33,953 bases of DNA from contig CAYOVP010000018.1 in assembly GCA_964407495.1 (NCBI GenBank), positions 1-33,953 on the forward strand, read 5' to 3'. Shown piece by piece: positions 7,738-16,390 of this stretch (its first letter is position 1; the number at the start of each line of letters is the position of its first letter). The DNA is from JAJRZX01 sp964407495 (lineage in GTDB: Bacteria; Desulfobacterota; GWC2-55-46; JADFVP01). A program made the translations under genes and the position numbers. The notes beneath the pieces were generated by a model, which saw nothing but the letters and a program-made list of their open reading frames with translations, had not been told where the DNA came from and did not search any database.

Positions 7738-7968
7738 GGGCAGGAGGTCTTTCGGCGTGGTTGGGTTGAGGGGGGCCGCCCACGGTCTTTAAGGGACAAA
7801 GGCACCGCCCTCGCAGCAACTTTCTTACTTCTTCTCGGGCCTTGCTCTGGGCTACCTAACCCAAGGGGTTGAATTCCCTATCTCTTTCCATAGGTAGCCT
7901 CATTAATCAGGCCCCCGTGCTCTGATGCCCCCTGTAGCCCTAACCGCCGTCAGGTAGAAAGCATAATC
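7738..7968. other. Intergenic stretch with an inverted repeat
   Basis: No gene seen. It holds a 9-bp inverted repeat, GGCTACCTA (7850-7858) and TAGGTAGCC (7891-7899), with a 32-nt loop, just before the methyltransferase. It also has a half W-like motif (GGTTGGGTTGAG near 7760) and a CTTTCTTACTT stretch near 7822, which may be eroded remains of the dispersed repeat. Confidence 0.4.
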
Positions 7969-8811
7969 ATGCGATGTTACATTTGCAAGGGTGATAGAGT
8001 TCGTGAGTACAGGGAAGTAAGGGGCATAGGGGTCGTAAGGTGTCCCGACTGCAAGTTGATTTTTGTTCCGGAGATAGATGACCGTATTATTGAGGAATTT
8101 TACTCTGCCGGTTATTTTACCGGAAGCGGCGAGGAGACGGGATATGGCGATTACCTGCAGGATGAGAGTAATCTGCGGGGCAATGCCAGGACTATATTAA
8201 AGGTCATCAATAAATACAAAGGAGCCGCCGGCTTGCGGCTCCTCGATATAGGATGCGCCCACGGATTCTTGCTCGATGAGGCGAGAAAACTTGGTTATGA
8301 AGTTTTTGGCCTCGAGATGTCTGAAGAAGGCTGGCGCTATGCGACGGAAAACCTGGGGTTGAAGGTCTTCAAGGGAACCCTCTCAACCGTGGAGTTCGAG
8401 AGAGACTCTTTTGATGTAATATGCCTTGTGGGGACCATCGAGCATCTGAAGGATCCGCGGCATGAGTTGAAAATGATTTACAGCCTGCTGAAAGACCGCG
8501 GCCTTCTTGTTATTACCACTATAGATACGAGGGGCCTTCTGCCTCTTTATCACATCAAACCCCCGGAACACCTTTTTTACTTTTCTCACGGGAATCTAAG
8601 ACAATTGCTGCGCAGTACCGGATTCGAGGTACTCCGGAGGCGGACATACTTCGTGAGATACAGGCTCTCGGATCTTTTTTCCAGACTCAACGCCTTTTTT
8701 GGTTTTAGAGTCTTGGCCACCTTGTCATCTTCCATGGAGAGATTGTTTCCCGGGTTTTCCATAAAAATACCCTCAAACGAGATGATCGTAATTGCTGAGA
8801 AGGCCAACTGA
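7969..8811 (+). CDS. Class I SAM-dependent methyltransferase with N-terminal zinc ribbon
   Basis: A 280-residue protein opening MRCYICKGDRV. CxxC pairs at C3/C6 and C25/C28 form a zinc ribbon, followed by a Rossmann methyltransferase core with SAM motif I LRLLDIGCAHGFLLDEA (about 89-105), an acidic end of strand 2 (VFGLEMSEEG), and DVICLVGTIEHLKDP as the motif II region. This architecture is common for methyltransferases in O-antigen and other surface-sugar loci. The acceptor is unknown. Codon use looks less GC-biased than in the upstream threonine genes, and together with the flanking inverted repeat this hints at acquired DNA. A C-terminal basic/hydrophobic stretch could contact the membrane. 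Confidence 0.83.
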   Translation: MRCYICKGDRVREYREVRGIGVVRCPDCKLIFVPEIDDRIIEEFYSAGYFTGSGEETGYGDYLQDESNLRGNARTILKVINKYKGAAGLRLLDIGCAHGFLLDEARKLGYEVFGLEMSEEGWRYATENLGLKVFKGTLSTVEFERDSFDVICLVGTIEHLKDPRHELKMIYSLLKDRGLLVITTIDTRGLLPLYHIKPPEHLFYFSHGNLRQLLRSTGFEVLRRRTYFVRYRLSDLFSRLNAFFGFRVLATLSSSMERLFPGFSIKIPSNEMIVIAEKAN

Positions 8812-8844
8812 GACGCCACGACTTCTACTACTTCGCGATATCTG

Positions 8845-9300
8845 TCATATCTTCAGGATATAAGACGTCTCGAATTTCTTCATGTTTATGCGTTCGTAAA
8901 TCTGGCAGACCCGGTCGTGCAATTCACTTGCCATCTTGCTGGCATTGAAGATGATGTGAGAGCATCCCTTTCTCTTTGCCCACCTCCTTGCCTCGAGGAC
9001 AAAACTTATGCCCTTTCCGCGGTGTTCCGGCAGGGTGTACCAGTACAGGGCGTTGGCGATTTTCTGGTCTCCAAGGGGGCACTTGGCGCATGTCAGGCCC
9101 ATTATGCCTATTATCTCGCCCTCGAGTTCCATGACCATGAGGTCGCAGTCCTTGCTGTGGGTGAGTTTGTACACAGTGTCGATATAGGCGGGCATCTCGA
9201 TGCCAATGCCGAAGTCGTTGGCCTTGCACTCGGCCAGCCATGAGCGTATCACAGGGAAGAGTCTTTCTACGTCTTCGTCCTTGCCATAGGGTCTTATCAT
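8845..9300 (-). CDS. GNAT-family N-acetyltransferase
   Basis: I place the start at ATG 9300 (151 aa), preceded by a GGAAAGG ribosome binding site. A frame start at 9372 would add 24 residues without family character and sits only about 5 nt after the predicted transcription start. The protein has a GNAT core: beta-strand DLMVMELEGEIIGIMGLTCA, then the acetyl-CoA pyrophosphate-binding loop LPEHRGKGISFVLEARRWAKRKG, then the substrate-side region HIIFNASKMASELHDRV. The substrate is unknown; it could be a protein N-terminus, an amine or a sugar. It is convergent with the methyltransferase and divergent from the GT-C-like gene. Confidence 0.8.
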   Translation of the reverse strand: MIRPYGKDEDVERLFPVIRSWLAECKANDFGIGIEMPAYIDTVYKLTHSKDCDLMVMELEGEIIGIMGLTCAKCPLGDQKIANALYWYTLPEHRGKGISFVLEARRWAKRKGCSHIIFNASKMASELHDRVCQIYERINMKKFETSYILKI

Positions 9301-9383
9301 GAGAAGGGACCTTTCCTTTATTCCTATACTTCGGCAGACTTGCCTGCCACCTTGAGGCCCTCTGGTCTCCATGCACAGTACCT

Positions 9384-9389
9384 ATTATA
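9384..9389 (-). promoter_or_regulatory. -10 element for the GNAT gene
   Basis: A perfect TATAAT on the minus strand (9389 to 9384) lies about 84 nt upstream of the chosen GNAT start. The -35 region at 17-18 nt spacing (TTTTAA) is poor. Supported by the -10 alone. Confidence 0.35.
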
Positions 9390-9591
9390 AGCCTCCCCCG
9401 AAAAAATTAAAAGGGTATAAATAGGGGGCTTTCCCCGCAGATGATTGCTGTGGATTTTCAGGATTAGACTTGGTATAAAGAAATGCTGTAAGAGAATTAG
9501 GGCCTTACGTGGCCAAGCGCTCCCTGCAGAGAGGGATGAGAGCCTGTCCCCTCAGAATCCACAGGCCTTAGGGCCCCTTGGTGAGATACAA

Positions 9592-10821
9592 GTGACTAGG
9601 AACAAAAGGTTTTTTTATCTTCTCATCGTCTTGACCTTCCTCATAACCGCCATATCGTTTCGCACATATTTCCGGTACGCGTCCTATGATCTCGATGATT
9701 ACTATACCTTCGAGTTCGCCCCTGCAGGGGCTTCTGTGATCGAGGCCGGCAGGGCCACTACAGCCTATCTTTATGAGGGGCAGAAGAGATACCAACCCGT
9801 TCGGCTCTATATCTTCACGGCCTTTACCCGGTTCTTTGACGAGGACACGAGCCCTTACTACAACTTTGCCCTTCATCTTGCGAATATACTTCTTCTCTTT
9901 CTCCTCCTTAGAAAGTTCGGGGCTGGTGGCATCTTTTCTTTTCTTGGCGTACTCTATTTTGCCGTATTCGGGCGGCAAAGGTTCATAGACTCTTCGAGTG
10001 CCATGATAGGTGGTTCTGGGCTGAATCTTTTTCTCATCTCCCTCTCATTCCTCTTTCTCATAAAGGCCCTTGAGATAGAGGAGGACCGTCCCCTCAGGAG
10101 GTATTCCTTTTTTGCAGTATCCGTACTCGCCTATGCCTCCCTCGTCTTCTCCTACGAGGTTGCGGTCCCCCTCTTTGTGCCCCTTGTGCTCGTCTATTAT
10201 CTTTTTCGGGGGCGCAGGTGCCAGAAGGGGCCTGGCCGTCCCTCCATGACAGAAAGCCTGAGACACCTTGCTCCCTATGCACTTCCCCTCGTCATATACC
10301 TTGTCTTTTTCAGGCTCCTTGTAAGGGTAACCTACCTTGGCGCCAAGATTAAGTTGAGCCTCGATATACTGAGAAGGTTGACCTCTTACATGCAGTACAC
10401 ACTGATACCGGCTTTCCTGCCGCAGGGGATAAAAATGGCTGAGGTGATCATTCTTGTCCTCTATTTCATAGGGATCGTCATATGCTTTACGAATGGTCTA
10501 GGCCATGGCGCAAGGGCTTCTGAAAAGAAGAAAAGAGGTCTGGTCCTCCTTGTCATCGGTGTACTCTTCTACCTTGCGACGGTCCTGCCCTTTGCCTTCA
10601 ACTCGTGGCTCACCCCTACGAGCGTGATGCAGCACCATACATATCTCATGACCGCCGCGGGCGGCATTCTTCTCTCATCGATCTTCTACAACCTGGGATG
10701 GGTCCTGCCAGATAGTTTGCGACGTGTCTGTCTCGCGGCCCTGGTGGTCCTGGTCTTTCCCGTCTTCTTCATCGGATCAGAGGGCGGGTTCGTGAGGCAC
10801 TACAACGACTATGCCGTCTAG
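9592..10821 (+). pseudogene. GT-C-like polytopic membrane glycosyltransferase, N-terminal part before an in-frame TAG
   Basis: An integral membrane protein with about ten hydrophobic helices. I choose GTG 9592 (GGTGAG nearby; followed by TRNKRFFYLLIVLTFLI, the first helix) over the TTG at 9445, whose 49 extra residues look non-coding. After helix 1 the first extracytoplasmic loop carries an acidic cluster (YDLDDYYTFEFAPAG, D33/D35/D36), as in GT-C transferases that use polyprenyl-phosphate sugars. The frame stops at TAG 10819-10821 after RHYNDYAV, then stays open in the same frame for 229 more codons. The intact protein was probably about 638 aa. This is a recent nonsense mutation, a sequencing error or readthrough. 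Confidence 0.68.
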
Positions 10822-11508
10822 AGGTCGAGGATAAGGAATCTCAAAAAAGGCCTGCTTGCAGGGGTGAAAGACATAGATGGTACGGACGCCATACTCCTCA
10901 AGAATTTTTTCTTTCCCTATTATGACATCAGTTCAATGGAAGGGGCCTTCCTTAAGTGGTTCGGCTTCAGGAAAAAAATCCTCTCTGGCAGAGAGATACT
11001 CTCAGCCAGGGATGGCGAGATCGTATTCAAGGGTCCCTTGCACCGCCACATGGACTACAGGGTACGGAGGGTAAGAAACAAGAAGGCGAGGATATTTTTT
11101 GTTGACACCAAGAGGGGAACGCCAGCGCCCTATCACTTCTTCGTGGATTTTTCAAGGGGGCTGAACCTTTACCAGACCGTTGATGTGAAGAGCGACTTTC
11201 GGCCCGGAGAGGCTCCAGACCCCCATGGCCTCGAGGCCATACTCTCCAACGAGGGCAGGAACAGGTACCTCGGCATATGGTTCACTGGAAGAAGGGAATT
11301 GGAGGGCTTCATGCGTGGTCTCAAGGCCCTGGAGATAAACGACGAGGCCGTGCCGGGAGAGCGGATACTTTCCGAGGGAGACCATATCTTGGTTGATATC
11401 AGTGACACTACAGATAGTATAAGATATTATTTCTTGAAGATTTCATCGAGGGACAGGGGCCTCAGGCAGAGGATAAGGCTGATAGCCCTTACGAAAAAGA
11501 GATTGTGA
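10822..11508 (+). pseudogene. C-terminal part of the GT-C-like protein, downstream of the in-frame TAG
   Basis: This continues the same reading frame as the preceding part (RSRIRNLKKGLLAGVKDIDGT and on). There are 228 residues without membrane helices, mixed alpha/beta in character, probably the soluble extracytoplasmic C-terminal domain of the transferase. A GTG at 10864 could serve as an internal restart, but its upstream GCAGG abuts the codon and offers no proper Shine-Dalgarno spacing. I therefore see it as the severed tail of one gene, not a second gene. Codon quality does not decay after the TAG, so the interruption is recent or is read through. I recognise no named domain in it. Confidence 0.6.
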
Positions 11509-11554
11509 GGCAAGGTACAAGCATAGCATTTACCTTTGGAAGGCGGTACCGGAT

Positions 11555-12079
11555 ATGGACTTGAGTATAATATTTTACGGTGTAGGTATATTTATCGCCT
11601 GTCTCACCCTTCATGTACTCCTCTGGCGCGTGAGACTGCCGGGGCATAGAGAACTGGCGCTATTTTCTGTCTTTTTCTTCATTCCTCTCATAGTCTTCGT
11701 CCTCTATCTTGTTCTTGTTTACCTGGGGCCATTGTATCAGGGCCAGGGCCCGGGGCCGCTTCGCGCCTCGGCCATATTCCTTCTGCATTACGCACTCTCT
11801 TCGGCCTACATACTCTCCTATCCTGCTGTAGAGGCCCTCTCGCCCACACTGGTTATTGCCCTCTATCTCGGCGGTGCGGGCAGATGGGTAGAGCGCAGGG
11901 AACTGGAAGCCCTCTTTCCAGAGGAATCCATCCTCGATCCTAGGATAAAGGACCTCATGGAGTCCGGCCTTGCAACGCTCCATGGCTCCACACTCAGGAT
12001 AACGTCGCGGGGACGGGTCCTTGTATTCTTTTTCCGGGTCTTCAGGCGCTTCATCGGAATGAGGCCAGGGAGGGGGTAG
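11555..12079 (+). CDS. Membrane protein with C-terminal winged-helix-like domain (pair member 1)
   Basis: A 174-residue protein of unknown function. About four hydrophobic helices fill residues 1-105 (first IIFYGVGIFIACLTLHVLLW). A cytoplasmic-looking segment follows, LEALFPEESILDPRIKDLMESGLATLHGSTLRITSRGR, which reads like a winged helix: a recognition-helix-like RIKDLMESG and then a short beta wing. A basic amphipathic tail (FFFRVFRRF) ends it. The downstream neighbour has the same architecture and aligns weakly along the whole C-terminal half, so the two look like diverged tandem paralogues. They sit 46 nt after the GT-C-like gene and are probably co-transcribed with it. It could sense or regulate glycan synthesis; this is inference only. 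Confidence 0.7.
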   Translation: MDLSIIFYGVGIFIACLTLHVLLWRVRLPGHRELALFSVFFFIPLIVFVLYLVLVYLGPLYQGQGPGPLRASAIFLLHYALSSAYILSYPAVEALSPTLVIALYLGGAGRWVERRELEALFPEESILDPRIKDLMESGLATLHGSTLRITSRGRVLVFFFRVFRRFIGMRPGRG

Positions 12080-12084
12080 GCGGG

Positions 12085-12672
12085 ATGAGGGAACTGTTTC
12101 TCATATTTCTATTGTTGCTCACACTCACCCCTCTTGTCCTCGCCTCTGCGCTTGCCGTTATAATGCGTCTGCCCATGGTGAGGAAGCGGAGGATACCCGG
12201 CCAGGTCATGGTGGTATCCTGCGCCCTCCTTGGCAACATCCCCTTTGGGGGTGCGGCCTATGTAATTTATCTACAGAGGCTCTCTTCCACTGAGGAGTTC
12301 ATAAGTGGTATAATCTATTTTCTTCTCGTCTATAACGCCATTGCCTACTCATTCTTTCATGTCTTCAATATGAGCGAGACGGCGAGGAGGATAAAGATAC
12401 TCTCCGAGATAAGGGCCGCCGGGAGCCTTGAGGTGGAGGGCCTGAGGTCCTGCTACAGCAACAGGGAAATGCTCTCGAACCGCATAGAGAGGCTCCTTGC
12501 CTCTGGACAGATAGAGAAGGAGGACACGAGGTATGTCCTTGCCTCTCCGCTCCTCTATTACGCCGCAAGGGCGGTGAGCCTCTGGGGCCGGTTACTGGGG
12601 CTACCGTCCATGGAGGGTGTTTATATGAGAAAAGGCGGCCCTTCGCCTCGTGAGCATAACGAAGGAGATTGA
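12085..12672 (+). CDS. Membrane protein with C-terminal winged-helix-like domain (pair member 2)
   Basis: A 195-residue protein starting 5 nt after its paralogue. The N-terminal half is hydrophobic (LFLIFLLLLTLTPLVLASALAV; further helices near residues 38-60 and 75-95). Then comes RIKILSEIRAAGSLEVEGLR, followed by NRIERLLASGQIEKEDTRYVLAS, a helix-turn-helix plus wing pattern parallel to RIKDLMESGLATLHGSTLRITS in the upstream gene. Both end in a hydrophobic/amphipathic helix. Such a matched pair suggests a heterodimer. I know no characterised family for it. Its stop is followed after 80 nt by the acyl-CoA synthetase. Confidence 0.7.
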   Translation: MRELFLIFLLLLTLTPLVLASALAVIMRLPMVRKRRIPGQVMVVSCALLGNIPFGGAAYVIYLQRLSSTEEFISGIIYFLLVYNAIAYSFFHVFNMSETARRIKILSEIRAAGSLEVEGLRSCYSNREMLSNRIERLLASGQIEKEDTRYVLASPLLYYAARAVSLWGRLLGLPSMEGVYMRKGGPSPREHNEGD

Positions 12673-12751
12673 GGCGTACCTTCCTGTCTAACCCCTATGT
12701 ATGGCAGGGGGGGGAGAAAAGATCTTCTCAAACACTTTAGAGTCGTTGATC

Positions 12752-14545
12752 ATGAACAAGACGTTAAACGAGATCCTCCAGGATAGCATAAGGACCAACA
12801 AAGAGAGTCTGGTCTTTTTAGATGGTTCGGGCGAGGGTACCGGAGGCCTGAGATACGAGGGGTTGGGCAGGAGGGTGCGCGCCCTCTCCTTGGGGCTCAA
12901 GAAACTCGGCCTGAAGAAGGGCGGACGCGTGGGCCTTATCTCCGAGAACAGGCCCGAGTGGGCCATGGCCGACCTTGGGATAATTCACGCAGGGGGCGTG
13001 ACGGTTGCCCTCTTCCCCACGCTCCCTGCAGAGCAGGTGAGTTACTGCCTCGAAGACGCTGGGGCCTCCATGGTCATAGTATCCCATGAGGGCCAGTTGA
13101 GGAAGGTACAGCCCTGGGCAGGGGGAGACAATGCCCGTAAGGTCGTTGTCATGGATGCCCCAAGAGGAGATGGCGCAGGCGGTGTAATCACCCTCGATGA
13201 GGTAATGAGGCTCGGCGATGGGGCGGGCGGCAGGGTGGAAGGGGACTTCGAGGCCCTCTGGCGTGCCGTGGCCCCAGGTGACCCGGCAGGTATCGTCTAT
13301 ACCTCGGGGACCACGGGGAGGCCCCTTGGTGTGGTCCTTACGCACCGTAACCTTACTTCGAGCGTGGAGGCCGCCGAGGATGCCGTGGCCTTTTCCCGGG
13401 GCGAGTCCATTGTCTCTTTTCTTCCCCTCAATCACGTCCTGGGCCGCCTTGCCGACCACCTCATGCCCCTCTATGTGGGCGCTTCGGTGGCCCATGCAGG
13501 GAGCGCGCGGGACTTGCGGCCCCTTGTAAAGGCCCTTCGTCCCCATTACCTTACCCTTGTGCCGCGAGTGCTCGATATGTTCCGTGACGGCGTGCTCTCG
13601 GCCATGGAGAGGGCCCCTGCGGAGGTTCGTGCGGCCTTTGAGAGGTTCTTTACAGCAGGCGTAGAGCGCCAGTGTATCATTGAGAGCGGCGGCAGGCCTG
13701 AAGCGGGCCTCGATGCCATGTGCAGGAAGGGGGACGAGATGGTCTTCAGTCGTATCCGCGAGGACATGGGCCTGGGGCGCCTCAAGTTCTTTGTCTCGGG
13801 CGGCGCCCCGCTCTCCATGGAGACGGCAAGGTTCTTCCGCGTCCTTGGCATGGAAGTGGTCGAGGGGTACGGCCTTACGGAGACAGCGGCCCTTGTGGCG
13901 GTGAACCGTCCGGGACAGGTGAGGCCCGGCACAGTGGGGCCTCAGGTAAAGGGCGTTGATGTGAAACTTTCAGACACAGGGGAGATACTAGTGCGCGGCG
14001 GGGTGGTAATGAAGGGATACTGGAACCGGCCCGAAGAGACGGCAAGGGCAGTGGACAAGGAAGGCTGGCTCCATACCGGTGACATGGGAGAGATGGACAG
14101 CGAAGGACACCTTCGGATACTGGGGAGGCTCAAGGATATAATAGTCCTCAGTACGGGCAAGAACGTCTCGCCCCTCCTCGTAGAGGAACGGCTCTGCAAG
14201 AGCCCTTACATCTCGCAGGTTGTCGTGGCAGGAGACGGCAGGAGCACTCTCTCGGCACTCGTAGTGCCGGACTTTGCCCGGGCGCGGGAGCGGCTGAGGG
14301 GGGAGGAAGGGGAGGTGGGGCTCACGGATGGGGAAGTGGCCGAAGACCCTGCCCTGAAGGCCCTTATCCGTGAGGAGATAAAGAGGCTCATGGCCGGGCT
14401 TGCAGAGTTTGAGCGGGTAAAGAGGTTTGCCCTTCTACCCCGGCCCTTCAGTATTGAGAAAGGCGAACTTACGCCCACCATGAAGATAAGGCGAAGGAAG
14501 GTGCTCGATAGATACGCCGGGGTGGTGGAGGGGCTGTACGGGTAA
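12752..14545 (+). CDS. Long-chain fatty-acid--CoA ligase (AMP-binding, FadD15-like)
   Basis: ATP-dependent acyl-CoA synthetase of the ANL superfamily, 597 aa from ATG 12752 (MNKTLNEILQDSI, the usual family N-terminus). A start at 12701 would add 17 residues read through a G8 tract. Motifs: P-loop YTSGTTGRPLGVVLTHRN, GYGLTETAAL, and the hinge LHTGDMGEMDSEGHLRILGRLKD. C-terminal GELTPTMKIRRRKV holds the catalytic lysine. The P-loop lysine of the usual PKGV is replaced by Leu (PLGV). It activates long-chain fatty acids at the inner membrane face for lipid synthesis or oxidation. No beta-oxidation genes are adjacent. Confidence 0.9.
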   Translation: MNKTLNEILQDSIRTNKESLVFLDGSGEGTGGLRYEGLGRRVRALSLGLKKLGLKKGGRVGLISENRPEWAMADLGIIHAGGVTVALFPTLPAEQVSYCLEDAGASMVIVSHEGQLRKVQPWAGGDNARKVVVMDAPRGDGAGGVITLDEVMRLGDGAGGRVEGDFEALWRAVAPGDPAGIVYTSGTTGRPLGVVLTHRNLTSSVEAAEDAVAFSRGESIVSFLPLNHVLGRLADHLMPLYVGASVAHAGSARDLRPLVKALRPHYLTLVPRVLDMFRDGVLSAMERAPAEVRAAFERFFTAGVERQCIIESGGRPEAGLDAMCRKGDEMVFSRIREDMGLGRLKFFVSGGAPLSMETARFFRVLGMEVVEGYGLTETAALVAVNRPGQVRPGTVGPQVKGVDVKLSDTGEILVRGGVVMKGYWNRPEETARAVDKEGWLHTGDMGEMDSEGHLRILGRLKDIIVLSTGKNVSPLLVEERLCKSPYISQVVVAGDGRSTLSALVVPDFARARERLRGEEGEVGLTDGEVAEDPALKALIREEIKRLMAGLAEFERVKRFALLPRPFSIEKGELTPTMKIRRRKVLDRYAGVVEGLYG

Positions 14546-14576
14546 GATAACTTCACCTAAAAAACAGGGAGTTATC
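14546..14576. other. Inverted repeat between convergent genes
   Basis: GATAACT (14546-14552) pairs with AGTTATC (14570-14576), with an A-rich 17-nt loop, just after the acyl-CoA synthetase stop and between convergent genes. It may act as a weak bidirectional terminator, but no good U-tract follows. Confidence 0.3.
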
Positions 14577-14599
14577 CTGAATATCCTGACCCTGCACGG

Positions 14600-16297
14600 T
14601 TAGTTCACCACTTTACGCTTATACTTTTTCCGCACCCATATCTGAAAGTATCCATTTTTTGGAGAATCTTTTGCCTGTCTGTAGTGGCGTCCAAGGTAGC
14701 GGTATACAGGCCTGAAATATGGCCTAATCGCCTTTTTACCCCCGAATTTCACAAAGGGGGCCACCACGGCATAACGGGGCTTTGTCCTCTCTATTTCATT
14801 GATATACTCAGTCTGGCGTACGTGGCTCCCCATGATGAGTACGGCAATGGGGTAGGACGTGGCGCTTGGCCTCCCTGCAAGGGCAGGTATTATGTCCACG
14901 TTCATGGGGAAGGCCAGCACCGCCTCGCCGGGCCTGGTGTGGGAACGGAGGTAGAGGGCAAAGGGGTCAAGGTGCCTGTCCAATATGCAGGAAAGCTGCT
15001 TCACGGTGGATGAATTCTGGGTGAGCCAGCCGTCGTGAAGTAATAGGTGTCTTGCTACATCGAGATTGGCCTGTGTGACAAATATCTTCGAAGCCACCTC
15101 TACAGGCGTTACGGCCTTCGAGAGCACGGCAAGCGCCAGAAACGCTGAAATTTGTATAAGCGCGGCCCCGGTCTTGCCAGTGTCTCTATCCGGGCGGCCG
15201 GTATGAATCTTTTGGATAAGTGACGGAAGCCTTGATGCTACAAAGCCGCCCCAGAGGATGATGGGAACAAGGGCGAACATCAGGTACTGCGGCCCTTCGA
15301 CGCCGCGGAGTGTGGAAACGCTCACAGCAAAACTGAGTAGCATGGCCATCACGAAGGCGCGCCGGGGGCCGTTAAGGTCTTTTTGCACGAAGCCCCTGTA
15401 AACAACATGGTACAGGAGCCCTGCCCCGAGGAAGAAAAGGAATATGGAGAGAAGTATGACCCTTGGATTACTGCTGTTGATGTCCCCGCCGGAGAGGATT
15501 TTCGTGCTTATGGGCATGAGCTGGAAGATGTAGACATAGTAATATGTGGATATATATTTCAGGAGCGCACCCTGATAGGCGAGGTACGTAGCCCAGAGTG
15601 AGAGAGGAAGGAAGAACCCGGCGAGGGCGGCGGCTAAATCTTTGGCTGAATCCCTGATATTCCCTTTCTGTTCCCCGAAGAACGTGACTGCGAGCATGGC
15701 CGCGCCCGTAGCTGTAACGTGAATCCCCACGTCAAGGGCGTAGAGGTTTGCAAGGCCAGTTATCAGCCCCAGCACAAAGAGCCGGGTGTTTGCCCCAGAC
15801 TTAGGCCTTTCCACGTGTTGGATGTAGAGGAGGAGTAAAATAACGTAGACTGCCAACCTCGCACCGGACCAGCGGGGCAGCCAGTAGGGGTTGAACCCGA
15901 ATAAGATTACGAGTCCAACTGCGCCGAGGGCCGCAAGGCGCCTTGAGTAGACCTTGAGGCAGAGCGCGTAGGAGGCCCAGACTACGAGACACGCCTGTAG
16001 GATGAACCAGAGACGTTGTACCAGGAGATAATCTCCGAAGACCTCTTCTATTATAATATTTGTGTAGGTCCAGATGGGAGGGAAGAGGGGGTAGAAGTCG
16101 ACATAGGGTATCCTGCCCGACATGTAAATGGGGTAGGCCAAGAAGTGCAGGCCCTCGTCATAGGGGTCAACAAAACCATTGACAAGAAAGGATGTGAGCA
16201 CAAAGGTGGCAGGAGCCAGGAAGAGCACAAGGCCCCAGTCCCATCTGGCTGCAATAGGCCGCAAGGCCCGGACAGGGTTATTCAACGACTCCATCAT
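14600..16297 (-). CDS. GT-C family membrane glycosyltransferase (ArnT/PMT-like)
   Basis: A 565-residue polytopic membrane protein with about 10-12 helices. The first extracytoplasmic loop contains VDPYDEGLHFLAYPIYMSGRIPYVDFYPLFPPIWTY (D44, D47, E48), matching the acidic catalytic-loop pattern of GT39/ArnT-like enzymes that transfer sugars from polyprenyl-phosphate donors. A soluble C-terminal region from about residue 430 (DPFALYLRSHTRPGEAVLAFP and on to a basic end KKYKRKVVN) lies probably on the periplasmic side. The acceptor is unknown (lipid A, protein or glycan). It starts at ATG 16297 or 16294 in an A9 run with weak Shine-Dalgarno. The upstream 225 nt are AT-rich. Confidence 0.85.
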   Translation of the reverse strand: MMESLNNPVRALRPIAARWDWGLVLFLAPATFVLTSFLVNGFVDPYDEGLHFLAYPIYMSGRIPYVDFYPLFPPIWTYTNIIIEEVFGDYLLVQRLWFILQACLVVWASYALCLKVYSRRLAALGAVGLVILFGFNPYWLPRWSGARLAVYVILLLLYIQHVERPKSGANTRLFVLGLITGLANLYALDVGIHVTATGAAMLAVTFFGEQKGNIRDSAKDLAAALAGFFLPLSLWATYLAYQGALLKYISTYYYVYIFQLMPISTKILSGGDINSSNPRVILLSIFLFFLGAGLLYHVVYRGFVQKDLNGPRRAFVMAMLLSFAVSVSTLRGVEGPQYLMFALVPIILWGGFVASRLPSLIQKIHTGRPDRDTGKTGAALIQISAFLALAVLSKAVTPVEVASKIFVTQANLDVARHLLLHDGWLTQNSSTVKQLSCILDRHLDPFALYLRSHTRPGEAVLAFPMNVDIIPALAGRPSATSYPIAVLIMGSHVRQTEYINEIERTKPRYAVVAPFVKFGGKKAIRPYFRPVYRYLGRHYRQAKDSPKNGYFQIWVRKKYKRKVVN

Positions 16298-16371
16298 TTT
16301 TTTTTGGGAGACCTTTTTGATTAAAACAAAATTCTGACTTGCAAGCCTGCCTTTAGAAGGACATCAAACCA

Positions 16372-16390
16372 GTATGAGGGCACATCATAC
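16372..16390. promoter_or_regulatory. Operator-like inverted repeat upstream of the GT-C gene
   Basis: GTATGA-GGGCACA-TCATAC, two 6-bp arms with a 7-bp spacer, lies 75 nt upstream of the GT-C start in the AT-rich gap. The geometry suits a dimeric regulator. No second copy was noticed in the window. Confidence 0.3.

Noticed and set aside
7755..7840. Fifth copy of the modular repeat
   Set aside because: Only half a W motif and a short CTTTCTTACTT string are present; no pairing arms. Mentioned as possible remains only.
9445..9591. Upstream TTG start for the GT-C-like protein
   Set aside because: The 49 added residues are not membrane-like or family-like and the TTG lacks a ribosome binding site; GTG 9592 directly precedes the first helix.
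10819..10821. Pyrrolysine at the in-frame TAG
   Set aside because: TAG is used as an ordinary stop by at least three other genes here, a GT-C transferase is not a known pyrrolysine protein, and no pyl genes are in view. Kept only as one option to test.
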